Source: RGIG2945 sp045540355 (GTDB lineage: Bacteria > Bacillota > Clostridia > Oscillospirales > Acutalibacteraceae). From it: DNA of 64,000 nt. The position numbers were made by a program, and so were the translations under genes. This document shows, piece by piece, positions 42,046 to 49,317 of this stretch (position 1 is its first letter; each line of letters opens with the position of its first letter). The stretch spans positions 31,010 to 95,009 of the forward strand of contig JAZQHB010000077.1 in assembly GCA_045540355.1 (NCBI GenBank). Reading direction: 5' to 3'. A model generated the notes under the pieces. The model was not told the origin of the DNA. It searched no databases and worked only from the letters and a program-made list of their open reading frames with translations.

Positions 42046-43612
42046 ACAAAGAAGAGAAGATATGACGGAGCAGAATTTAACTAATGCGACCCCGGAGAAT
42101 ACAAATACTTCCGAGCAGGAAGCAGTGCCTTCAATGCCGACAGAGCCTCAGCAGGTGCAGGCGATTCCCGTGCAGGAAGCACCGAGAAGTCAGTATCCTC
42201 CGAATGTCGGCGTTAATCCGCAGTATCAGCAAAACCAACCTTATCAGCCAAATCAGGCATATCAGCAATGGCACGCAAACCAACAACAGCCTCCTGCACA
42301 ACAACCTAAAAAGAAGAAAAAAGTCGGACTTATTGTATTCTTGATTATTCTTGCGGTAGTTGTGACACTTTCTGTATCTGCATTGGTCGGTGTTGTTGTA
42401 GGTAAAAGCATAGTCGAAAATAACAACGAAGATAATAACAACGGCTGGTTTGATATTTATGACGACGATAATGATGACCTTGACGGTGACGAAGAAATAG
42501 TCCCCAATAATGACGGCCCCGAGCTTGAAATTCAGGACGACGGCAAAGCTGACAATGAAGATGCAGATGATATTAAAATTCAGGACGGCAAAGTTCTGAC
42601 AGCGGCACAGATTGCAAAGAAAGCCGATAATATCTCTGTCGGTGTTCTTGTATACTCCAAAAATTCTGACCAACTTGCAGGTGAGGGAACAGGTATTCTT
42701 ATGTCGCTTGACAGTAAAAAGGAATATACTTATGTTATAACCTGTGCACATGTTGTCGATGATGCAAATGTCAGCGTTATGATTCAGACGAACAAAGGCG
42801 AAAGCTATCCCGCTGACATCGTCGGTGTTGATTCAAGAACAGATGTTGCGGTATTGAAGATCAAAACAAATAAGCTTGAATGTGCAGTTTTCGGAAATTC
42901 AGATAAATTAAAGGTCGGCGATACGGTTTATGCTATCGGTAATCCGGGCGGAACAGAGTTCTTCGGCTCATTCACAAACGGAATGGTATCCGCTATCGAC
43001 AGACCCGTTAACAGCGAAATCGGATATGCGATGAAGTGTATTCAGCATACTGCACCTATCAATTCAGGTAATTCAGGCGGTGCGCTTCTTAACAGCTACG
43101 GTCAGGTTGTCGGAATAAATTCCTCGAAGATTATGGCAACGGGCTTTGAAGGAATGGGATTCTCAATTCCTATTACAGATGCAAAAGAAATTGTTGACCA
43201 GCTTATCAAGTACGGCAGAGTAACAGGCAGAGCAAAGCTCGGTATCAGCTATTTCACAGCAAGCAACAGTGAAAAGAGCAATATGATTATCCGTCTTAAG
43301 GATTTGCCTGCAGGCTCACTTATCATCGGTGACATCGGTTCCGATTCTGATTTGGCAGACAAAGATGTTCAGGTAAATGATATCATAGTTGCGGTTAACG
43401 GTAAGGACCTTACAGAGTCAAGCATACTTCTTGAAAAAATCGAAAACGGCAAGGTCGGCGATGAATTAAAGCTCACAATTGTCAGATTTGATAACAACTA
43501 TAATATGAAGAAGTTTGATGTCAAGGTAAAGCTTGTCGAAGATAAAGGAATAACCACAACAACCCAGCAAGAAGAACCCACCACTTCATTCTTTTTCAAT
43601 CCTTTTGAATAA
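42038..43612 (+). CDS. htrA: HtrA/DegP-type membrane-anchored serine protease
   Basis: A 524-residue protease. The N-terminal 95 residues are cytoplasmic, rich in Pro/Gln, followed by KKKKK and one membrane helix (about 99-122). An acidic Asn/Asp-rich linker leads to the trypsin-like domain with H238 (TCAHVVD), D269 (SRTDVAVL) and S346 (NSGNSGGAL), then a PDZ domain that ends in a Thr-rich tail. It degrades misfolded exported proteins. The ATG at 42038 follows AGAGGTG and overlaps the kinase gene by 8 bases, so it is the last gene of the operon and its probable target. Longer readings run through the kinase gene and are not real. Confidence 0.93.
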   Translation: MDEQRREDMTEQNLTNATPENTNTSEQEAVPSMPTEPQQVQAIPVQEAPRSQYPPNVGVNPQYQQNQPYQPNQAYQQWHANQQQPPAQQPKKKKKVGLIVFLIILAVVVTLSVSALVGVVVGKSIVENNNEDNNNGWFDIYDDDNDDLDGDEEIVPNNDGPELEIQDDGKADNEDADDIKIQDGKVLTAAQIAKKADNISVGVLVYSKNSDQLAGEGTGILMSLDSKKEYTYVITCAHVVDDANVSVMIQTNKGESYPADIVGVDSRTDVAVLKIKTNKLECAVFGNSDKLKVGDTVYAIGNPGGTEFFGSFTNGMVSAIDRPVNSEIGYAMKCIQHTAPINSGNSGGALLNSYGQVVGINSSKIMATGFEGMGFSIPITDAKEIVDQLIKYGRVTGRAKLGISYFTASNSEKSNMIIRLKDLPAGSLIIGDIGSDSDLADKDVQVNDIIVAVNGKDLTESSILLEKIENGKVGDELKLTIVRFDNNYNMKKFDVKVKLVEDKGITTTTQQEEPTTSFFFNPFE

Positions 43613-43616
43613 TTTT

Positions 43617-43643
43617 AAAAGCACCCGAAAGGGTGCTTTTTTT
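43617..43643 (+). terminator. Intrinsic terminator
   Basis: AAAAGCACCC-GAAA-GGGTGCTTTT followed by more T. Confidence 0.9.
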
Positions 43644-43680
43644 ATGCAAAATGCAAAGTGCAGAATGCAGAATATCGGAG
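43644..43680. repeat. TGCAAAATGC-type intergenic repeat
   Basis: A run of short near-repeats (TGCAAAATGCAAAGTGCA, then GAATGCAGAAT). The same unit is at 61700 in the same orientation and at 14071 inverted. The following stretch to 43819 shows no gene. Confidence 0.6.
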
Positions 43681-43819
43681 GGCGTTGACCGCACCCATTT
43701 TTAATCGTCCCCACTTTCTTCTGAAAAGTACCTTTGTGGCACGAAAGTTTATTTTCTTCTATTTCAACCTACAAGCTTAAAATAAGTAAGGCCGAAATTT
43801 TTGATTAAAAATAAAAAAA

Positions 43820-43871
43820 TATCGATAATCGATAAAAATATATTGACAAATGATATTTTCGTTGGTATTAT
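43820..43871 (+). promoter_or_regulatory. Promoter with upstream palindrome before the DUF4173 gene
   Basis: TTGACA (43843), 17 bases, TATTAT (43866). Nine bases upstream of the -35 box lies TATCGATAATCGATA (43820-43834), a perfect inverted repeat that is a candidate regulator site. The leader to the ATG at 43971 is about 90 bases. Confidence 0.6.
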
Positions 43872-43970
43872 AATGTCAGATAATGGGTTTGGAGATGATT
43901 TTATGTGAAGTAGAAATCTTGTTCGTTAGTCAAATAGTATAATCAAACACACTGATAAGGAGTAGTGATT

Positions 43971-45620
43971 ATGGATACAGAAAAGAATAAAGTTTCAGAA
44001 AGTGTACAACAAGTACAAATATGTCAAGAAAATATACAAAACCCTCAAATACAACCGCTTCCTCCGCAAAAAACAAGAAAGCAGCTGTTTGCTATCAGTA
44101 AAGGTGATACCGCCTTTGCGATATGTGCAGTTGTTGCGAGTATATTTGCTTCGATGTTTGGAATTTTCGGTGGCTTTGCTTTAGGGTATTTATTATCTGT
44201 TGTTTTAATGATTATCTTGTATGGCATTTATTTTGCAAAGAGTGGTAAGGTAAGTATTTTTCCTATTGTATGCGGAGTCTTGTCTTTGTCCAATGCTGCA
44301 GTTTTTATTTGTACTTCCAACGGAAGCGTACGATTTTTTAGTGTTATTATAAGCTTTTTGTTGTCGCTTGTTTTCTATAACGGTTTAACAAACTGTTCAT
44401 CAAAAGGCAATCGGCAAACGCTTGGAGTGTTTTACTCGGCGGCTTCGACAATAGGCAATGTAGGGATAACCGTAAAATCAATTTTTTCTAACCGTAACGA
44501 TGACAAAAAAACCATGCGCAGGTCACTTATAGGTGTACTTTGTGCGATACCTGTGCTTGTTATTGTGGTACCGCTTCTTATATCGTCTGATGATGCTTTT
44601 CGCGGTATGATGGGTAATATTTTCAGTAATACTTTTACTGCTGTTTTTAAAATTATATTTGGTATAGGGATTTCTTTCTTTGCTGTTTCATACGGTTTTT
44701 CACTTAAAACAGACCGTGTGGCTAAAGTCAGACAAAGAAGATTTTCAGGACTTGAAAATACATACATTGTTTCATTTATGTCAGCAATAAGTGTATGTTA
44801 TCTGCTTTACCTGTTTTCACAACTTGCATACTTTTTCAGTGCATTTAAAGGATTCCTGCCTAACGGTGAAATAACTTACGCACAATATGCACGAAAAGGC
44901 TTTTTTGAGATGTGCATTATCGCCGTTATAAATTTAGTAATTGTATTTTTAGCTTTGATTCTTGCTAAAAAACAAAACGGTAAAGTCTGTCATACTATAA
45001 AGGCGATAGCAACATTTATAGCAATGTTTACTTTGGTTGTTATTACAACGGCAATTTCAAAAATGGTGCTTTATATTGATTACTACGGCATGACAGTGCT
45101 TCGTCTTACAACAAGTTCATTTATGTTGTTTTTGGCAATAGTTTTTATAAGCGTAATTTTGCGAATTTATATTACAAAAATCAATATTGTAAAAGTAGTT
45201 TTAGTTACTGCAGGATTCATAGTCCTGATACTTGGTACCGTTAATGTAAATGCCGTTTGTGCAAAATATAACTATGAAAGCTACAAAAACGGAAAGCTTA
45301 AAACAATTGATATAGAAGCACTTTATGATTTAGGTGATGAGGGAATACCTTACATAGTAAAACTTGCCGAAAGCAAAAAAAACGGAAATGCCAAAATAGC
45401 AAAAAGATATTTAGCCGAGGCATATCGATATGATTATTTTAAAGATATGTATGATGTAGAAAGCTTTACACTTGATGATTTAAAAAAGAATCAGAAAGAT
45501 AAAGGTTTTGAGCATTTCAGCATACCAAAATACAAGGCTTATAACGAGCTTTATAAATTCATAGAAAAAAATCCAAAGTTTAGTTCCGAGAGTCCGGATT
45601 ATCTCATTACGGAGTATTAA
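43971..45620 (+). CDS. DUF4173-type polytopic membrane protein
   Basis: A 549-residue protein: a Gln/Pro-rich cytoplasmic N terminus (about 45 residues), some 12 membrane helices, and a soluble C-terminal tail of about 120 residues (DIEALYDLGDEGIPYIVKLAES). The motif DDAFRGMMGNIF after PLLISS and the ENTYIVSFMSAISVCYLLYLFSQLAYFF segment fit the DUF4173 family, whose function is unknown. AAGGAG sits 8 bases before the ATG at 43971; the GTG at 43965 is too close to it. Alone in its transcription unit. Confidence 0.8.
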   Translation: MDTEKNKVSESVQQVQICQENIQNPQIQPLPPQKTRKQLFAISKGDTAFAICAVVASIFASMFGIFGGFALGYLLSVVLMIILYGIYFAKSGKVSIFPIVCGVLSLSNAAVFICTSNGSVRFFSVIISFLLSLVFYNGLTNCSSKGNRQTLGVFYSAASTIGNVGITVKSIFSNRNDDKKTMRRSLIGVLCAIPVLVIVVPLLISSDDAFRGMMGNIFSNTFTAVFKIIFGIGISFFAVSYGFSLKTDRVAKVRQRRFSGLENTYIVSFMSAISVCYLLYLFSQLAYFFSAFKGFLPNGEITYAQYARKGFFEMCIIAVINLVIVFLALILAKKQNGKVCHTIKAIATFIAMFTLVVITTAISKMVLYIDYYGMTVLRLTTSSFMLFLAIVFISVILRIYITKINIVKVVLVTAGFIVLILGTVNVNAVCAKYNYESYKNGKLKTIDIEALYDLGDEGIPYIVKLAESKKNGNAKIAKRYLAEAYRYDYFKDMYDVESFTLDDLKKNQKDKGFEHFSIPKYKAYNELYKFIEKNPKFSSESPDYLITEY

Positions 45621-45636
45621 CACAGGGGAGAGTTAG

Positions 45637-45659
45637 TATCAGAGGACGGTTCTCTGATA
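45637..45659. repeat. REP-like palindrome
   Basis: TATCAGAG-GACGGTT-CTCTGATA, an 8-bp perfect stem. It shares its GGACGGTTCT core with 14051 and most of its length with 60685. Confidence 0.6.
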
Positions 45660-45680
45660 GATGATTGATATAAATCAAAA

Positions 45681-45720
45681 ACCCGAAAAGGTTTGATACC
45701 TTTTCGGGTAATTAGTTTTT
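45681..45720. terminator. Bidirectional terminator
   Basis: An 11-bp stem ACCCGAAAAGG/CCTTTTCGGGT between convergent genes, with T runs on both strands. Confidence 0.85.
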
Positions 45721-45721
45721 A

Positions 45722-46291
45722 TCAGACTTCTGCGAAATTTTCAAGCTTAATAACCTTGAGAATTGTGTCGTCCATAAATTTGTAAAGCTTTTCACCGTAG
45801 GTTGCAAAAGCTTTATCGTCGGCGTGCTTGCAAAGCATTGCGAAGCAGTTGCCTATGTGTTTTGCAGGGTCACCGTCTCGGGAAAGTGCCAATGTGTAGA
45901 AAGAAATCTCGGCACCGCCTGATATGTTTTTGAAAAGCTCGGGAGTAATATCAATAAGCTTGTTATAAAGAGAACTCATTGCGATTGGGATAAGAGTTTC
46001 GTTAAGATATTCGCCCAAAAAATGACGCGCGGAAAATACAAGCAGGACACTCGCCTGGTACTGAACGCGGGCGTATTCCGACTGTTCAAGTGCAAGATCG
46101 CCCATATAAGGTATAGACACAACCTTATTGACGCTCATAAGTGCCAAATCTTCACCGAGCTTGTTGGCTTTTTCAATATTTCCGTTTTCGCGATGTTTAC
46201 CCAATACATCAACAATATCGAGCAACTCCGACTGTTCATCTTTTTTATTTGCTTTGGTAAAAATCTTTATGTCGCTGTCGTCTTTTCGCAA
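45722..46291 (-). CDS. Protein of unknown function, mostly helical
   Basis: A 189-residue soluble protein with a charged N terminus (RKDDSDIKIFTKANKKDEQSE) and a helical body. I recognise no family. The start is taken as TTG at 46291, 7 bases after GGAG; no in-frame ATG has a better site. It lies 20 bases after the PHP phosphoesterase gene and is probably co-transcribed. Confidence 0.7.
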   Translation of the reverse strand: MRKDDSDIKIFTKANKKDEQSELLDIVDVLGKHRENGNIEKANKLGEDLALMSVNKVVSIPYMGDLALEQSEYARVQYQASVLLVFSARHFLGEYLNETLIPIAMSSLYNKLIDITPELFKNISGGAEISFYTLALSRDGDPAKHIGNCFAMLCKHADDKAFATYGEKLYKFMDDTILKVIKLENFAEV

Positions 46292-46311
46292 AATGAATCT
46301 CCGTATCCGAA

Positions 46312-47175
46312 CTAATCGTTCTGTGTTTTATATTTTAAGTTATAATGTTTGAAATTAAGTAATGTATCAAGGTGCTGCTTCGGAGTCATATAATCACCGA
46401 TAGTCTGCTTGCCACCGTACATTCCGTGGAAGTTACTGCCGCCGACCATAAGAAGATTGTTCTTTTCAGCAAAGCTGATAAGGTGCTTTCTGCGTTCGTC
46501 ATCAATAGTCGGACCCCAGACCTCAACACCGTCAATGCCTTCATTGCCGGGCTTGGTGAGCTCTTCAAGCAATTCGTAACCGTCAGCAGTTCCGCTTGCA
46601 GCCAAAACTGCAATACCGCCTGCATCATGAATAGCGTTGATTATCTCAACAACATCGGGGAAAACAGGCTCAACGGTAAGGTTTTCCGGAGTTGTGCCTG
46701 TGAATATCTTTTCATAAAGGTCACCGTAAATGCGGTCGGTAAGACCACATTCCATGAAAGCGTGCATAATGTGCTGCTTGTAAACATTAGTAGAACCCGT
46801 AGCACACTTCAAGATAAGGTCGGGCGACACATCATATTTTTTGCTTACTTTAAGTATCATATATTGGCTTGCTTTTTTTCTTGCCAATAAATTCCTTCGA
46901 CACAAACCCTCAAGTCTGTCGGGGTGGTCGGGAAGATAACATAAAACAGTTGTATTTTTATTCCTTTTGGTATCGGTTGCCGACAATTCAACACCCGGTA
47001 TAACTTTTACACCGTGGCGATCACCGATAATTTTACCGCGGACCGTAGCGGCAAGGCAGTCATGGTCCATAATAGCTATTGTCGAAACACCCTTCTTCTG
47101 TGCAAGAACAATTAAATCGTCTATGCCGAGAGACCCATCAGATAGCTTCGTGTGACAATGTAAATCTCCTGACAA
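46312..47175 (-). CDS. PHP-domain metal-dependent phosphoesterase
   Basis: A 288-residue PHP-fold enzyme of the YciV/TrpH type. Metal motifs: DLHCHTKLSDG at the N terminus, IMDHDC, PGVELSA, and GSNFHGM near the C terminus (usually SDFH). Relatives hydrolyse nucleoside 3',5'-bisphosphates or act as 5'-3' exonucleases on RNA; which applies here is not clear. The TTG at 47175 is chosen because GGGAGG precedes it and the PHP domain begins at once; the longer reading to 47235 crosses that site. Confidence 0.85.
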   Translation of the reverse strand: MSGDLHCHTKLSDGSLGIDDLIVLAQKKGVSTIAIMDHDCLAATVRGKIIGDRHGVKVIPGVELSATDTKRNKNTTVLCYLPDHPDRLEGLCRRNLLARKKASQYMILKVSKKYDVSPDLILKCATGSTNVYKQHIMHAFMECGLTDRIYGDLYEKIFTGTTPENLTVEPVFPDVVEIINAIHDAGGIAVLAASGTADGYELLEELTKPGNEGIDGVEVWGPTIDDERRKHLISFAEKNNLLMVGGSNFHGMYGGKQTIGDYMTPKQHLDTLLNFKHYNLKYKTQND

Positions 47176-47244
47176 AATTCTTCCTCCCTCTGGATTTTTA
47201 CTTAAAAACTTAATGAAAAGCAAAAATTCCCTCAATATAGTTTT

Positions 47245-47273
47245 ATTTTACTCCATTCGAAAAAAATTTGCAA
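47245..47273 (-). promoter_or_regulatory. Promoter of the PHP gene
   Basis: On the minus strand TTGCAA, 17 bases, TAAAAT, about 70 bases before the start codon. Confidence 0.6.
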
Positions 47274-47313
47274 GAGTTTTTTTGAAAAAAATTAAAATAT
47301 GTATAAACATACA

Positions 47314-47353
47314 ACGAAAAAGTACCTGCCGAAAAAGTATTTGGCAGGTACTT
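47314..47353 (-). terminator. Intrinsic terminator
   Basis: On the minus strand AAGTACCTGCC/GGCAGGTACTT followed by TTTCGTTG, overlapping the end of the synthase gene. Confidence 0.8.
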
Positions 47354-47937
47354 CATAACCATTCGGGTGTTGATTCATAAGAAACGGTTTTGTTTTTATA
47401 AGGGAAGGTGAGTTTATAAGAGTAGAGCATGGGTGCATTCCTTTCATCGCGTGAGCCGTATTTGTGGTCACCGACAAGCGGAAATCCTCTGCTTGCAAAC
47501 TGAACTCTTATCTGATGACTGCGACCGGTGTGAAGTCTTATTCTGACTTTTGATGCTTCACCCTCTGTCAATCTTTCAAATTCAAGCTTTGCTTTCTTGA
47601 CGCCGCCTCTCATTCTTTTTACGACAAATACCTTGTTTTTTCTCGGATCCTTCCAGAGCAAATCTTCCCACACATCACTTACCGGAGGTGTGCCGTGGAC
47701 ACAGGCGATGTATTCTTTTATCATAGTTCCGTCCTGAATTGCTCGGGACAGGTCTGCGGCTGCTTGCTTTTTTCTTGCATACACCATAACACCGCCGACA
47801 TTGAGGTCAAGTCGGTGTACGGTAAAAATCTCACCGTCGAAGTCAGTTTTCAATTCTTCGGGTACACCCTTTTCCGAATCAAGACCGACGGGCTTGATGC
47901 AGACGATTATGTTTTCATCAGAATATAAAATTTCCAT
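47353..47937 (-). CDS. RluA-family pseudouridine synthase (short form)
   Basis: A 194-residue enzyme that isomerises uridine in rRNA or tRNA. The catalytic motif is HRLDLNVGG (normally HRLDxxTSG), followed by KEYIACVHG, and the RxHTGRSHQIRVQF motif near the C terminus. It lacks the S4 domain and is shorter than RluC/RluD, like the small RluA-type proteins of Firmicutes. GGAG precedes the ATG. Confidence 0.9.
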   Translation of the reverse strand: MEILYSDENIIVCIKPVGLDSEKGVPEELKTDFDGEIFTVHRLDLNVGGVMVYARKKQAAADLSRAIQDGTMIKEYIACVHGTPPVSDVWEDLLWKDPRKNKVFVVKRMRGGVKKAKLEFERLTEGEASKVRIRLHTGRSHQIRVQFASRGFPLVGDHKYGSRDERNAPMLYSYKLTFPYKNKTVSYESTPEWL

Positions 47938-47964
47938 AATTAACTCCGTAATGTGTTTGCATTA

Positions 47965-47995
47965 AAAAACTGCTGAGATTTTCTCAGCAGTTTTT
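47965..47995. terminator. Terminator of the infC-rpmI-rplT operon
   Basis: A 14-bp stem AAAAACTGCTGAGA/TCTCAGCAGTTTTT with a 3-base loop and T run on the minus strand. Confidence 0.9.
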
Positions 47996-48003
47996 ATGTT
48001 ATC

Positions 48004-48360
48004 TTATTTTAAAGCAGCCTTTGCTTTTTCAACAAGAGCTGTGAATGCTGCGGGGTCAGCGATAGCGATTTCTGAAAGCATCTTTCTGTTAAGATTGATG
48101 TCAGCCTTCTTGAGACCGTTCATGAATGTTGAATAGTTCATGCCGTTCAATTTGCAAGCAGCTGAAATACGAGTGATCCAGAGTCTTCTGAAGTCACGCT
48201 TTTTCTGCTTTCTGCCGATGTAAGCATAGTTACCTGATTTCATAACAGCCTGTTTAGCTGTCTTGAAGAGGCTGTGCTTTGAACCATAATAACCTTTAGC
48301 AAGCTTTAATACTTTATTTCTTCTCTTACGAGTCATCATTGCGCCTTTAATACGAGCCAT
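48004..48360 (-). CDS. rplT: 50S ribosomal protein L20
   Basis: 118 residues; MARIKGAMMTRKRRNKVLKLAKGYYG and RDFRRLWITRISAACKLNGMNYSTF are invariant L20 sequence. L20 binds 23S rRNA early in assembly and in Firmicutes represses this operon by binding the infC leader. Last gene of infC-rpmI-rplT. Confidence 0.98.
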   Translation of the reverse strand: MARIKGAMMTRKRRNKVLKLAKGYYGSKHSLFKTAKQAVMKSGNYAYIGRKQKKRDFRRLWITRISAACKLNGMNYSTFMNGLKKADINLNRKMLSEIAIADPAAFTALVEKAKAALK

Positions 48361-48392
48361 GATAAGTTACCTCCATTATTTTTTCTTACTTA

Positions 48393-48590
48393 TTATTTGT
48401 AGGGGATCAAGCGTTTGATCTGCTTCTGATTTGTTGTGTCTGCAACAGTTGTCTGACGAAGACCTCTCTTACGCTTTGTGCTTTTCTTTGTAAGGATATG
48501 CGACTTATTTGCATGGCCGCGAATAGGCTTACCGTTCTTTGACAATTTAAAACGCTTTTTTGCTCCACTGTGTGTCTTAATCTTAGGCAT
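48393..48590 (-). CDS. rpmI: 50S ribosomal protein L35
   Basis: 65 residues, very basic, with the conserved MPKIKTHSGAKKRFK start and GHANKSHILTKKSTKRKRGLR. Sits between infC and rplT, the universal order. Confidence 0.98.
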   Translation of the reverse strand: MPKIKTHSGAKKRFKLSKNGKPIRGHANKSHILTKKSTKRKRGLRQTTVADTTNQKQIKRLIPYK

Positions 48591-48610
48591 TGATATTTCC
48601 TCCTTAATTT

Positions 48611-49129
48611 TTACTTAGAACTTTTAGGTGCGAGGAACATTAACATTGAACGCCCCTCAAGTTTAGCCGCTTTTTCGAGTGATGAAAATTCAGCACAAGC
48701 ATCTGCAAACTTCTGCATAGATGTTAAACCGAGCTCGGGATGAGCCATTTCACGACCTCTGAAGCGGATTGATACCTTAACCTTGTTTCCTGATTCAAGA
48801 AACTTCTTTGCGTGATTGACTTTTGTATCAAAGTCATGTTTATCAATGTTAAGTCCCAAACGAATCTCTTTGATTTCAACAATTCGTTGATTTTTACGAG
48901 CTTCTTTTTCTCTTTTTGACTGCTCGAAGCGATATTTGCCGTAGTCCATAATCTTACATACGGGCGGCTGAGCCTGCGGAGCAATTTTAACAAGGTCAAG
49001 ATTTCTGTTTTCAGCCATGGTCAGAGCCTGAGCTGATGTCATAATGCCGAGCTGTTCACCGTCAGCGGTAATAACGCGGACTTCCTTGTCACGGATTTCT
49101 TCATTGATCTGCAATTCTTTGGTACTGAT
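48611..49129 (-). CDS. infC: Translation initiation factor IF-3, starting at AUC
   Basis: About 173 residues; INEEIRDKEVRVI, DYGKYRFEQSKREKE (linker) and IRFRGREMAHPELG are IF-3 marks. IF-3 binds the 30S subunit and checks initiator tRNA and start codon. No ATG, GTG or TTG lies in frame near the conserved N terminus. AGAGAGG sits 9 bases before an ATC at 49127-49129, whose reading ISTKELQINEEI fits where IF-3 proteins begin. A rare start codon lets IF-3 repress its own translation, as with AUU in E. coli. A reading extended to 49186 passes through the attenuator hairpin and is unlikely. Confidence 0.93.
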   Translation of the reverse strand: MSTKELQINEEIRDKEVRVITADGEQLGIMTSAQALTMAENRNLDLVKIAPQAQPPVCKIMDYGKYRFEQSKREKEARKNQRIVEIKEIRLGLNIDKHDFDTKVNHAKKFLESGNKVKVSIRFRGREMAHPELGLTSMQKFADACAEFSSLEKAAKLEGRSMLMFLAPKSSK

Positions 49130-49136
49130 GTCAAAA

Positions 49137-49268
49137 CACCTCTCTGTTAAAAAATCAAAGCACGGACAGCTATACCGTCCGTGCAAATCAATACTTAAAA
49201 ATCAAGTTATTGACCATACGATAGGACGGAACCCCGTAGGTGAGGACATAATTGCCCTGCTTTGTTGT
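49137..49268 (-). promoter_or_regulatory. infC leader (L20-type) with intrinsic attenuator
   Basis: The leader of about 130 bases precedes infC. Near its end GCACGGAC (49184-49177) pairs with GTCCGTGC (49167-49160) and is followed by TTTGATTTTTT, a complete terminator about 13 bases before the infC ribosome site. In Firmicutes L20 binds this leader and favours termination. The upstream leader carries further pairing potential (AGGAC, CCTACGGGG). Confidence 0.75.
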
Positions 49269-49274
49269 ACGAGT

Positions 49275-49303
49275 ATATTATCACAAATGCTTTGCATTGT
49301 CAA
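49275..49303 (-). promoter_or_regulatory. Promoter of infC-rpmI-rplT
   Basis: On the minus strand TTGACA, 17 bases, TAATAT, just behind the glgP stop codon. Confidence 0.8.
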
Positions 49304-49317
49304 CATTTTTTTTAAAA

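Noticed and set aside
49130..49186. N-terminal extension of IF-3
   Set aside because: The extended reading runs through the attenuator hairpin and T run and adds Cys-rich residues foreign to IF-3.
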